This document shows positions 26,527-35,323 of a stretch of DNA of 64,000 nt, piece by piece. The stretch's first letter is position 1, and the number at the start of each line of letters is the position of its first letter. Origin of the DNA: Natrinema halophilum (GTDB lineage Archaea; Halobacteriota; Halobacteria; Halobacteriales; Natrialbaceae); the NCBI RefSeq assembly GCF_013402815.2, contig NZ_CP058601.1:1860001-1924000 (forward strand), read 5' to 3'. The position numbers were made by a program, and so were the translations under genes. Below the pieces are notes generated by a model, which made no database searches, was not told the origin of the DNA, and saw only the letters and a program-made list of their open reading frames with translations.

Positions 26527-27228
26527 CTACGCGTCGTTGGCCGCGACAACGGTTTCTCGAACCGCCTCTATTCCCTCGTCGTGTGCGAGGTCGCCGACGA
26601 CGATGACGTCGGCGTACTGAGCCATCAAATGTGCGGAGTCGTAGTCGTGGATACCGCCGCCGTAGAACAACGTCGCTTCGTCGGTCGCGGCTGCGGTTGC
26701 CTCGACGACCCCCTCGTCGCCGAGCATACCGGAGTATTCGACGTACACGATCTCCTGGCCGAACATCCGCTCGGCGACCGTCGCGTAGGCGGCGACGTCG
26801 TCGGCGTCGAGATCGCAGTTCGCCTCTGTCAGCGTCGCCACGTCGGCTTCGGGATTCATCACGATGTACGCCTCGGTCGTCGTCCGTTCCCAGTCGAGGT
26901 CACCCTCGAGACGGACCCACTCCTTATGAGCTTCAGTAATCCAGAACGGTGAGCCGGCGTTGAATACGGTCGGAATGAAATAGCCGTCCAGCACGTCGTC
27001 CTCGAGGACGACGTCCGGGCTCGAGGGCTCCAGATAGAGGGCGACGTCGTGTTCGGCACAGGCCTCGATGACGGCACCCATATTCTCCCGGGTGATGCCC
27101 ATGGTACCGCCGACTTCTATCGCGTCAGTGCCGGTCGCACAGAGATCGCCGTAGGTCACACCCTCGGGTAATTCCTTGTCGGGATCGATCTTGAGGATGT
27201 GGTTCCAGTCCTCCCAGGGGGTAGTCAT
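26527..27228 (-). CDS. Phosphoglycerol geranylgeranyltransferase (GGGP synthase)
   Basis: Makes the first ether bond of archaeal membrane lipids, joining geranylgeranyl diphosphate to sn-glycerol-1-phosphate. The 233-residue PcrB/GGGPS TIM-barrel starts at [18 protein letters not shown]. Diagnostic pieces are [45 protein letters not shown] and [13 protein letters not shown] (phosphate-binding loops). The long upstream frame is not family-like. Partner lipid enzyme: geranylgeranyl reductase at 40067. Confidence 0.94.
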   Translation of the reverse strand: MTTPWEDWNHILKIDPDKELPEGVTYGDLCATGTDAIEVGGTMGITRENMGAVIEACAEHDVALYLEPSSPDVVLEDDVLDGYFIPTVFNAGSPFWITEAHKEWVRLEGDLDWERTTTEAYIVMNPEADVATLTEANCDLDADDVAAYATVAERMFGQEIVYVEYSGMLGDEGVVEATAAATDEATLFYGGGIHDYDSAHLMAQYADVIVVGDLAHDEGIEAVRETVVAANDA

Positions 27229-27430
27229 ACCGCGTCGTTTCCCGACAACCAGCAAAAACGCTACGGAACGGCCCCGTCTCGGAAACCACACGGTCGCCCG
27301 ATACTCGAGCGGTGTCACCGAGCGTTCTCCCCGGGGCACACGGATGGGGCGGCTGCAGAGGGAGTCGGTTCGTGCCAAACCGAATCGGCCGACGCTGGGT
27401 CCTGACGACGTCCCGGTTCGCTGAGCGCGA

Positions 27431-27619
27431 TCAGAGTTGTTCGGCGCTGATGGCCCTGAGCGAGCTGTCGTTCTCGACTTCCCAGATCCGCAGGACGAGG
27501 TGGGCCTTGCAGTAATACTCGGCGGTCTCGAGACCGGTCTGACCGTTCTCGAGGACGAGTTGGCACGTAGCCCCGTTCGAACATTCTGGTGAATGTTCAC
27601 ACATTGGTACTCGTTTCAT
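27431..27619 (-). CDS. Small Cys-rich haloarchaeal protein, probable zinc binder
   Basis: At most 62 residues; a second Met (MCEHSPECS) five codons in is also possible. Four cysteines plus histidines, [13 protein letters not shown] and YYCKAH, suggest a single zinc site. The frame is preserved and hydrophobic residues are ordered ([11 protein letters not shown]). Lies between GGGP synthase and threonine synthase on the same strand. Function unknown. Confidence 0.6.
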   Translation of the reverse strand: MKRVPMCEHSPECSNGATCQLVLENGQTGLETAEYYCKAHLVLRIWEVENDSSLRAISAEQL

Positions 27620-27733
27620 CTACTCGGTTCGCAGTCAAGGCTCTGTCGGTAGCTGGGGTCGGTCCACGAGGGCCACTGTATTCCGTGCTAGCGATTCGGC
27701 CCCGTATACTGGGGGATACCACCGGCTGCAGAC

Positions 27734-28927
27734 TCAGATTCCCTGTCCCATCAGGTGGCTTCGCAGCACGTCCGCCTCCTTGTTACCCGACCCGGTGTTG
27801 ACGATGACGATCGTTTCGTCGCCGTCGAACGTGCCTCGTTCGGCCAGTTCCCACGCGCCGCTGGCCGACGCTGCGGCGCTCGGACTCATCTCGAGGCCCG
27901 TCGCTTGCGCCACCCGTACGGCAGCTTCGAGAACGTCCGGATCGTCAGTCGCAATCGCTCCGCCGTCGGTTTCTCGGATCGCATCGAGAACGCGAGGGCT
28001 CGCCGCGGGATCGGGTATCTCGAGTTCGCCACAGATCGTGTCCGGGTGCTCGACGGGCTCGTGTTCGTCGCGGTCGTCGTCGACGGCTTCCACGATCGGC
28101 GCACAACCGGATACCTGTGCGGCGTACAGTGCAGGGAGGTCGGCGATCAGGCCCAGTTCCTCGAGTTCGGTCGCGGCCTTCGCGAGGCCAACGAGTCCGG
28201 TGCCGGTTCCGGTGGGATAGGCGATTACGTCGGGAACGGCCCACTCGAGTTGCTCTGCGATCTCGTAGAAGAGGGTCTTTGCACCCTCGTGGCGGTATGG
28301 AGTCTCGAAGGCCCGGAGCGAGTACCAGTCGTCGTGTTCGGCCAGCCCCTCCTCGAAGGCACCGACGGCCTCGTCGAATCGACCGCCGACGACGTTCATG
28401 TCACCGCCGTGGACGTTAACCATGGCCTTGTTCGTAAAACCGGACCGGGAGGGGAGATACGCGTGTGCGTCAAGTCCCGCCCGACCGGCGTACGCCGCGA
28501 CGGCCTGGCCACCGTTGCCCGTCGAGGGGAGTGCGACGTCGGTCGCACCACAGAGAGCAGCAGCCGTGACAGCGACCGACGCGCCACGGTCCTTGCTCGT
28601 TCCCGTCGGGTTCCGGCTCTCATCTTTGACGAATACGCGATCGACGCCGAGTTCGGCGGCCAGTTGGGGGCAGTCGACAAGTGGGGTCGCCCCCTCGTTC
28701 GTCGTCACCGCCGCTTCGCGCGGAAACGGAAGCAGTTCCGCGTAGCGCCACTGGGAATCGAACGACCGGTCGGCGAGCGTCTCGCGATCGAGGTCGATCG
28801 CGTCGTAGTCGTAGGTCGGCTCGAGCCATCCGGCACAGTCCGGACAACGGTGGGACCCCGCTTCGGCGTCGACGACGGCCCCGCAGTCGTCGCATTCGAG
28901 ACCGACGAATGCGTCTGTCGTTTCCAT
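27734..28927 (-). CDS. thrC: Threonine synthase
   Basis: PLP enzyme converting O-phosphohomoserine to threonine. The 397 residues have an N-terminal zinc-ribbon-like segment (CDDCG ... CPDC, about 12-32), the PLP lysine in NPTGTSKDR (about 107-115), PSTGNGGQAVAAYAGRAGL, and the Gly-rich phosphate loop PTGTGTGLVGLAK. The final part binds PLP with NTGSGNK. Earlier pathway step homoserine dehydrogenase is at 55976. Confidence 0.93.
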   Translation of the reverse strand: METTDAFVGLECDDCGAVVDAEAGSHRCPDCAGWLEPTYDYDAIDLDRETLADRSFDSQWRYAELLPFPREAAVTTNEGATPLVDCPQLAAELGVDRVFVKDESRNPTGTSKDRGASVAVTAAALCGATDVALPSTGNGGQAVAAYAGRAGLDAHAYLPSRSGFTNKAMVNVHGGDMNVVGGRFDEAVGAFEEGLAEHDDWYSLRAFETPYRHEGAKTLFYEIAEQLEWAVPDVIAYPTGTGTGLVGLAKAATELEELGLIADLPALYAAQVSGCAPIVEAVDDDRDEHEPVEHPDTICGELEIPDPAASPRVLDAIRETDGGAIATDDPDVLEAAVRVAQATGLEMSPSAAASASGAWELAERGTFDGDETIVIVNTGSGNKEADVLRSHLMGQGI

Positions 28928-29077
28928 ATACGACTGTTCGCGGCTTCGAACTAAGGACTGTCCATCGCCGGGTCGTCGGTGAGCGCATCGACGAGCGCAG
29001 TCTATCGACGACGGCGACTATTCAGCGGGAAGAACAGCACCGTTTCGCAGCCACACACGAACGAGAGAACGGAGAGA

Positions 29078-29254
29078 TCAGTTGTCGCCCGTCTTCGACT
29101 GCCACTCGTAGTCGCGGCGTTTGGCCGACTTGCCGAACCCACACGATGAGCACTGCTTTTTCTTCGAGTGATAGGACTTCTCGCCGCAGCGACGACACTT
29201 GACGTGAGTCGTCTTGTTCTTCTTTCCTTGGCTCGGGGTTCCTGCACCAGTCAT
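29078..29254 (-). CDS. rpl37e: Ribosomal protein eL37 (L37e)
   Basis: A 58-residue zinc-ribbon protein of the large ribosomal subunit. The sequence [20 protein letters not shown] is followed by a CRRCG / CSSCGFG zinc site. Its ATG overlaps the stop of the LSm gene by 3 bp, so the two are translationally coupled, an arrangement conserved in haloarchaea. Confidence 0.96.
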   Translation of the reverse strand: MTGAGTPSQGKKNKTTHVKCRRCGEKSYHSKKKQCSSCGFGKSAKRRDYEWQSKTGDN

Positions 29255-29478
29255 GGAGTGATCGACACGACGTTATCGCCGCGTATAATGGTTGTGTCTT
29301 CGACCGGCGTTTCCTCTTCGACACTGCTCTCGACGGGGATCGTCACGTCGTCGAGCACAAGATTCATGTGCTGATCGTAGCCGGCGAGGTCACCGACGTA
29401 CTCGTCGCCACTCTTGAGCCGTACCGTGACGCGTTCGCCGAGTGACGCCTCGAGGACATCCAGCGGTCGTCCACTCAT
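29251..29478 (-). CDS. LSm (Sm-like archaeal) RNA-binding protein
   Basis: A 75-residue Sm-fold protein that forms a heptameric ring binding U-rich RNA. The start [17 protein letters not shown] is preferred over the 27-codon upstream extension. Sm1 is [28 protein letters not shown] and Sm2 is [12 protein letters not shown]. First gene of the lsm-rpl37e pair. The tnpB element is inserted about 100 bp upstream of its start. Confidence 0.95.
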   Translation of the reverse strand: MSGRPLDVLEASLGERVTVRLKSGDEYVGDLAGYDQHMNLVLDDVTIPVESSVEEETPVEDTTIIRGDNVVSITP

Positions 29479-29579
29479 ACGAAACACCGCAGGTGATGGA
29501 CACTTAATCGTACCGGTCCGAAGCCCCGGGACCTGAATCTGTCGGCAACGAGGGGTCATCCGCCGGTGCCGACGTTTGA

Positions 29580-30956
<1,377 letters not shown>

Positions 30957-31108
30957 TATCTCGTATAACAGCGAACATCCGATCATTCGGCGGCTGTGCA
31001 ATCGATTCGAGACCGATTTACGTTTTCGCCGGCACTATGATTCGGGGTGCGTTACTATAGCGAAAATTGAACCAAACGGCTAAGTGAGTACTCGTTGACC
31101 GTCGTCTC

Positions 31109-31414
31109 ATGGGCGACACTAAATTTACCCTCATCGAACTACACATAGACGGCGAGACACGGTTCGGACTGGGATCGATCGGCGAAGCCCTGCCGATCGG
31201 CGGAACGGAATCGGTGGAAACGGAACGCGAAACCGACTCGGACGTAAGCGCCGTCGCAGACGAGGAGACGGGCGGATCGGGCAAGAGCGCCGTCGGTGCA
31301 CTCGTCGCGCTCGTCGTTCTCGTCGGCATCGCCATCGCCGCGCGGAAGTTCCGCGGCGACGACGAACAACCGGACCTCGAGGCCGAAGACGAACCGGACG
31401 TCATCATCAACTGA
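31109..31414 (+). CDS. Small single-helix membrane protein, haloarchaeal
   Basis: A 101-residue protein with an N-terminal soluble part (FTLIELHIDGETRFGLGSIGEAL), an acidic linker, one membrane helix at about 60-77 (AVGALVALVVLVGIAIAA) and an acidic tail ending DEPDVIIN. The pattern is conserved in haloarchaea to my recollection; function unknown. TATA-like AT-rich DNA precedes it around 31060-31080. Confidence 0.7.
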   Translation: MGDTKFTLIELHIDGETRFGLGSIGEALPIGGTESVETERETDSDVSAVADEETGGSGKSAVGALVALVVLVGIAIAARKFRGDDEQPDLEAEDEPDVIIN

Positions 31415-31591
31415 GCAACGTCGGACACGATGGCGGTCGATATCGAATCGTCGGCTCGCCGAATCACCTCGTCGTGGAGGTCCCGACTCATCGACTCGCC
31501 GATCGGGCTGTAACTGTCAGCCGTCATCGGGACGTAACGCCGAGTCGAATCGAGCCGAACGCTTTTGCGCTTCCTTCTCATACCCATAGTC

Positions 31592-32548
31592 GTGAACCTC
31601 TATCGTAGCGCCCGAGCCGTTGCCGGGGCGTCCGGGACCGACGCGATCGACTGGCAGTCGGCTGCCGACGCTGCCAAAGCGGCTACGGACCCCGGGTCGC
31701 TCTCTCTCGAATCCGGTGAACGCGAGGCCTACGGCCGCGACGTCCGGGAGGCTCGAGAAGCAGTTCGGACCGTGTCCGGCGTGGATTTCGACGTTCCTGA
31801 GACCGTCGAAATCCAGAATCGCCACCATTGGATCGACGCCAACGTCGCCACCTTCGAGCGCGTCATGAGCACCCTCGAGACGCACACGGGAACGTTCCCC
31901 GGAGTCGCCCGGACGGTCAACACCGGCACAATGACCGTTTTGCTCGCCTTTCTCGGACGGAACGTCCTCGGTCAGTACGACCCGCTGTTGCTGGCCGACG
32001 GGCCCGCAAACGATCACGCACTGTACTTCGTCCGGCCGAACATCCTCAACGCCGCTCACAAACTCGAGGTCGACCCCGACCGGTTCCGCCGGTGGATCGC
32101 CTTCCACGAGGTGACTCACGCAGCCGAGTTCGGTGCCGCCCCGTGGCTCTCAGACCACCTCGAGCGACGCATGGAAGACGGAATCGCGACGCTCTCTGAG
32201 GGGTCGATCGACCGAGAGGCGTTTCGGGATCTAGACGCAGCGATGACCGTCGTCGAGGGCTACGCAGAACTCCTCATGGACCTCGCCTTCGACGACGAAT
32301 ACGAGGACCTCCGGCGCAAACTCGACCAGCGACGTCAGGGTCGTGGCCCCCTCCAGCGACTGGTCCGTCGCCTGCTCGGCCTCGGACTCAAAGAACGCCA
32401 GTACGAACGCGGCAAGGAGTTCTTCGAACACATCGTCGCCGTTCGCGACCTCGAGACGGCGAGTCTGGTCTGGACACGGCCCGAGAACCTCCCGACTCAG
32501 GACGAACTCGACTCGCCAGGACAGTGGATCCGACGCGTCGACCCCTAG
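31592..32548 (+). CDS. Zinc metalloprotease-like protein, DUF2342 family
   Basis: A 318-residue protein of the DUF2342 family, annotated in actinobacteria and archaea as coenzyme-F420-biosynthesis-associated. The zinc motif is HEVTHAAEF (about 177-185), with the downstream Glu in VVEGYAELLMD as the third ligand, as in zincins. GTG start at 31592 (VNLYRSARAVAGASG) is preferred because the family begins there; an ATG nine codons upstream is possible. Substrate unknown; no F420 genes are visible nearby. Confidence 0.85.
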   Translation: MNLYRSARAVAGASGTDAIDWQSAADAAKAATDPGSLSLESGEREAYGRDVREAREAVRTVSGVDFDVPETVEIQNRHHWIDANVATFERVMSTLETHTGTFPGVARTVNTGTMTVLLAFLGRNVLGQYDPLLLADGPANDHALYFVRPNILNAAHKLEVDPDRFRRWIAFHEVTHAAEFGAAPWLSDHLERRMEDGIATLSEGSIDREAFRDLDAAMTVVEGYAELLMDLAFDDEYEDLRRKLDQRRQGRGPLQRLVRRLLGLGLKERQYERGKEFFEHIVAVRDLETASLVWTRPENLPTQDELDSPGQWIRRVDP

Positions 32549-32624
32549 CCATCAACCGTCAACTGTCGACCGGTACCCGTTCAGAACCAACGGGGGTCGT
32601 TCTCCACTCGGGTGACCAGTCTCG

Positions 32625-32678
32625 TTCGCTACCTCACTGTTCGCTACCTCACTGTTCTCCACCTCACTCGAGTGAGGT
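32625..32678. terminator. 15-bp repeats and 18-bp perfect palindrome between convergent genes
   Basis: Two identical 15-bp copies of TTCGCTACCTCACTG (32625-32654) and a diverged third lead into the perfect palindrome ACCTCACTCGAGTGAGGT (32661-32678). It lies between the 3' ends of convergent genes (32548 and 32684), where a bidirectional terminator would be useful. Role is inferred from position. Confidence 0.5.
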
Positions 32679-32683
32679 GATGG

Positions 32684-32896
32684 TCACTCGGTCGCAATCC
32701 CAAGGAGGGACCAGAGCAACACGCTACCGACGACGAGGCTGCCGAGTATCGTCGTGCCGATCACCGCAACCGAGGCGTTGCTCTGGAGTGCGATCAGCCC
32801 CCCGGACAGTCCGACGAGGAGAACGAACAATATACCGAGCTGATCGGCCGTCTTCATCCGGTTTCGCCACCGAGAGGGGCCGCGACTGCGGCTCAT
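32684..32896 (-). CDS. Small two-helix membrane protein
   Basis: A 70-residue protein with a basic N-terminus and two hydrophobic helices (LGILFVLLVGLSGGLIAL, VIGTTILGSLVVGSVLLWSLL). Its ATG overlaps the stop codon of the upstream NTF2-like gene (32893), so the two genes are cotranscribed. Function unknown. Confidence 0.7.
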   Translation of the reverse strand: MSRSRGPSRWRNRMKTADQLGILFVLLVGLSGGLIALQSNASVAVIGTTILGSLVVGSVLLWSLLGIATE

Positions 32897-33294
32897 ATTT
32901 CGGTCGAAGCGCTGACGTGCATCACGGCGAAGCGCCAGTTTGGACCGTCGGGATCTTCCGGCTGTTCGACGAGCGTACCGCTCCAGCGACTGTCGAACCG
33001 GTGCCGATCGCCGCGTTCAGTGTCCGTCCAGGCCATCGTCACTTCGTCCGCGAACGTCGAAACTCCGTCCCATTCGGCGACGACGAGATGCCTGCTCTCG
33101 AGCGACCAGTTTGCAGTCGCTTCGGTCTGTTCTTCGAGAGCCGTGACGATCTCGCCCTCGCCGAATAGGGACTCGCTGATGCCGAACTTGACGGTCGAAT
33201 CGTCGCGAAGAAAGTACGGCCCGAGCGGATCGCCGTCGCGGAGTGCATCGTAGTAGTCGCGGACGACCGCTTCCGCGCGTTCGCTCGATACCAT
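32893..33294 (-). CDS. SnoaL/NTF2-like fold protein
   Basis: A 133-residue protein of the ketosteroid-isomerase-like (NTF2) superfamily, starting MVSSERAEAVVRDYYDALRDGD. The characteristic order is present: helix, then YFLRDDSTVKFGISES and GEGEIVTALEEQ, then a curved sheet ending WRFAVMHVSAS. Such proteins are small ligand-binding or enzymatic modules; substrate unknown. Directly upstream, eight 21-bp repeats occupy its promoter region. Confidence 0.78.
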   Translation of the reverse strand: MVSSERAEAVVRDYYDALRDGDPLGPYFLRDDSTVKFGISESLFGEGEIVTALEEQTEATANWSLESRHLVVAEWDGVSTFADEVTMAWTDTERGDRHRFDSRWSGTLVEQPEDPDGPNWRFAVMHVSASTEI

Positions 33295-33333
33295 GACTGT
33301 ACCTTCGCAGGCAGTTCCCAAAGAGCCACCGGG

Positions 33334-33495
33334 CGCAAACGCATGGGCACTCGGCGCAAACCCATGGGCACTCGGCGCAAACCCATGGGCACTCGGCGCA
33401 AACCCATGGGCACTCGGCGCAAACCCATGGGCACTCGGCGCAAACCCATGGGCACTCGGCGCAAACCCATGGGCACTCGGCGCAAACCCATGGGT
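33334..33495. repeat. 21-bp tandem repeat, about eight copies
   Basis: Units are 21 bp with the palindrome CCCATGGG at the centre and CGCAAA/GGCACTC flanks, running without spacers from about 33334 to 33495. The first copy has GCATGGG and the last GGTCCC; the others are identical. It lies 40 bp upstream of the NTF2-like gene start, between it and the stop of the next minus-strand gene. Both strands are open across it, so ORFs reported there are artefacts of the 21-bp (seven-codon) period. Confidence 0.95.
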
Positions 33496-33525
33496 CCCTC
33501 AAGGATTCGAGCGACGCGGCTCGCC

Positions 33526-34077
33526 CTACATGAACCCTCGATCGACTTCGTCCGTTTCGATCAGGTCTTCGAGTTCCGAATTCAGCAATTCGTCGGCTTC
33601 CTCGAACCGTTCGGAGAGATCATCGAGTTCGTCCGGTCGGTCGTACTGGTCGTATTCCATCGGCCCGAAGGCGGGGCTCTCGATGGCATCCATTACGTCG
33701 TCGAACAGGTCCTGCGGACGGGTCGGCGCGTCAGCATGGGTCTCGAGAACGGTCTCGAGACGCTTCGAGACCGTTTCGACCTGGTCTTCGTCCTCGGGCG
33801 GGGATTGGACGGCAAAGCGGCCGCTGGAATCCCGTTCGGGAAGGAACGAACCGAGCTCGTCGTCGAGATTACGAGCGACGTGCGTGCCGACGCCGCGGAC
33901 CTCGAAGGGGTTCTTTGCGTACGTTTTCAGGAAAAAAACGCCGGCCCGTGGATGCGCGAGATACATGTCTTCGCCGACACCGCTCGCTCGGTCGCCGGCG
34001 ACAGCACGCCAGTCCTCGGGATCGACGCTCCGTTCGGTGACGTCCTCGAGTATGTCCTGCCACTCGCGAATCCGCAT
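33526..34077 (-). CDS. Conserved haloarchaeal hypothetical protein
   Basis: A 183-residue soluble acidic protein starting MRIREWQDILEDVTERSVDP; the upstream frame extension is rejected. Conserved-looking pieces are DWRAVAGDRASGVGEDMYLAHPRAGVFFLKTYAKNPFEVRGVG, followed by an acidic helical tail rich in Glu/Asp (LDDLSERFEEADELLNSELEDL). No catalytic signature recognised. Divergent from the small membrane protein gene at 34223. Confidence 0.72.
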   Translation of the reverse strand: MRIREWQDILEDVTERSVDPEDWRAVAGDRASGVGEDMYLAHPRAGVFFLKTYAKNPFEVRGVGTHVARNLDDELGSFLPERDSSGRFAVQSPPEDEDQVETVSKRLETVLETHADAPTRPQDLFDDVMDAIESPAFGPMEYDQYDRPDELDDLSERFEEADELLNSELEDLIETDEVDRGFM

Positions 34078-34222
34078 GGCCGAGCGTTGGGACGCCGGCC
34101 GAATGAACGTATCGATTGACCCGAACGATGCCACGAGCTGATTGACCGCTCTCCACCGGTCGATTCGAACCAAAAGGAATACGTCAGTTCCCCCATCAGA
34201 GACCGTAACCAACGCTTTCCCT

Positions 34223-34477
34223 ATGTCTGGCCGCCACCAACTCTCGCTTGTTGAACTGTTTCGCGCCGCGCCGGCAAAGAGTTCGCTGCTATCGCTTGCA
34301 CCGCTCGCACTGGCGCTCGGTCAGTTATGCAATAGTTTCGTCAACGGCGTCTCGCCACCCGTCGCGATCGGCTTTGCCGTCAGCATGATGGCGTTTGCCG
34401 TCATCGCGATGAGACATCACGCCGCAGAACACCGTATTCGGTTGCTCGAGGCCGACCACGGGATCGAGCAGGCCTGA
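34223..34477 (+). CDS. Small two-helix membrane protein
   Basis: An 84-residue protein starting MSGRHQLSLVELFRAAPAKS. Two hydrophobic helices (LLSLAPLALALGQLC and PPVAIGFAVSMMAFAVIAMR), then a charged tail HHAAEHRIRLLEADHGI. Real by position and composition; function unknown. Confidence 0.65.
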   Translation: MSGRHQLSLVELFRAAPAKSSLLSLAPLALALGQLCNSFVNGVSPPVAIGFAVSMMAFAVIAMRHHAAEHRIRLLEADHGIEQA

Positions 34478-34539
34478 GCGTTCGCTCGATTGTCCACGCA
34501 GTGGGTTTAGAAAGTACTGCGAGTCAGGCCCGACGAGTG

Positions 34540-35115
34540 CTATGCGCCCGGTCCGGGTTCGGTCGCGACCCGTCTCGCCTCACGAGCTTCGTAAGCGTTG
34601 TAACCCGCTATCCCGGCGATCAATAGCCCAGTGGCGAGAGTACTCCAGAACAGGCTGCCAGTCATTCGGAGCAGGGCGGTCGACACGATTAGCCAGATGC
34701 CGAGAACGGCGATCAAAGACGCGATGCCGGTGCTGACTGGAATGTCGTTGATCAGTCGATAGTAATTGTAACCCGCGGCTGCCAGGACGACGAGACCGAC
34801 CAGGACATTGTTCCAATGCGACGCCGCTGTGGTCTCGAAGACGGTAACTGACAGGGTGACCCACGCGCCGAGTGCGGCAACGAGCAGGCTAAGAACCGAC
34901 GTCTTGCGCCGCCGTTCCTCGTTAGCGACCTGGGTCGATTCGTCGCGCGGATCGCGGCCGGCTGACGGTCGGTCCCCGACACCGGTTCCGGAATCGATGT
35001 CGGCGGCTGCCTCTTCTCGCCGATTGGTCGGCCCCTCGTTAGGTTCGATTCCGGCATCGGAATCGGCCTCGGACCCGCTTTTTGACCGACGATCGTCGCC
35101 GTTGGGGTCGCTCAT
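34540..35115 (-). CDS. SPW-repeat membrane protein
   Basis: A 191-residue protein. An acidic, disordered N-terminal region (about 1-75) precedes four membrane helices. The two-helix pairs (LGAWVTLSVTVF ... HWNNVLVGLVVLAAAGYN and LGIWLIVSTAL ... FWSTLATGLLIAGIAGYN) are tandem copies of the SPW-type unit, with the characteristic GYNYY/GYNAY ends. Function unknown in the family. Confidence 0.75.
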   Translation of the reverse strand: MSDPNGDDRRSKSGSEADSDAGIEPNEGPTNRREEAAADIDSGTGVGDRPSAGRDPRDESTQVANEERRRKTSVLSLLVAALGAWVTLSVTVFETTAASHWNNVLVGLVVLAAAGYNYYRLINDIPVSTGIASLIAVLGIWLIVSTALLRMTGSLFWSTLATGLLIAGIAGYNAYEAREARRVATEPGPGA

Positions 35116-35323
35116 TGCATCGAGCGTATGGTTCGCTCTCTCAAAAGCATCCTGTCCGTTTCACTCACCGTAACATTTTGAGAGCGACTGAGACCGTCAG
35201 TAAGAGCATATTACTGGTGCTCGACGATGATCCGAGAGGTTCCGGTGGAGCGAAACGGATACAGACTCACCCCGGCACCGGCGACCGATAGCGTTTTTGA
35301 TCGCTCGCTCGTGACGATACGCT

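Noticed and set aside
33293-34141. Open frames on both strands across the 21-bp repeats (GANPWAL / VCAECPW repeats)
   Set aside because: The 21-bp period keeps all frames open; the frames run into the antisense of the gene at 33526-34077 and show no domain. Treated as a repeat artefact.
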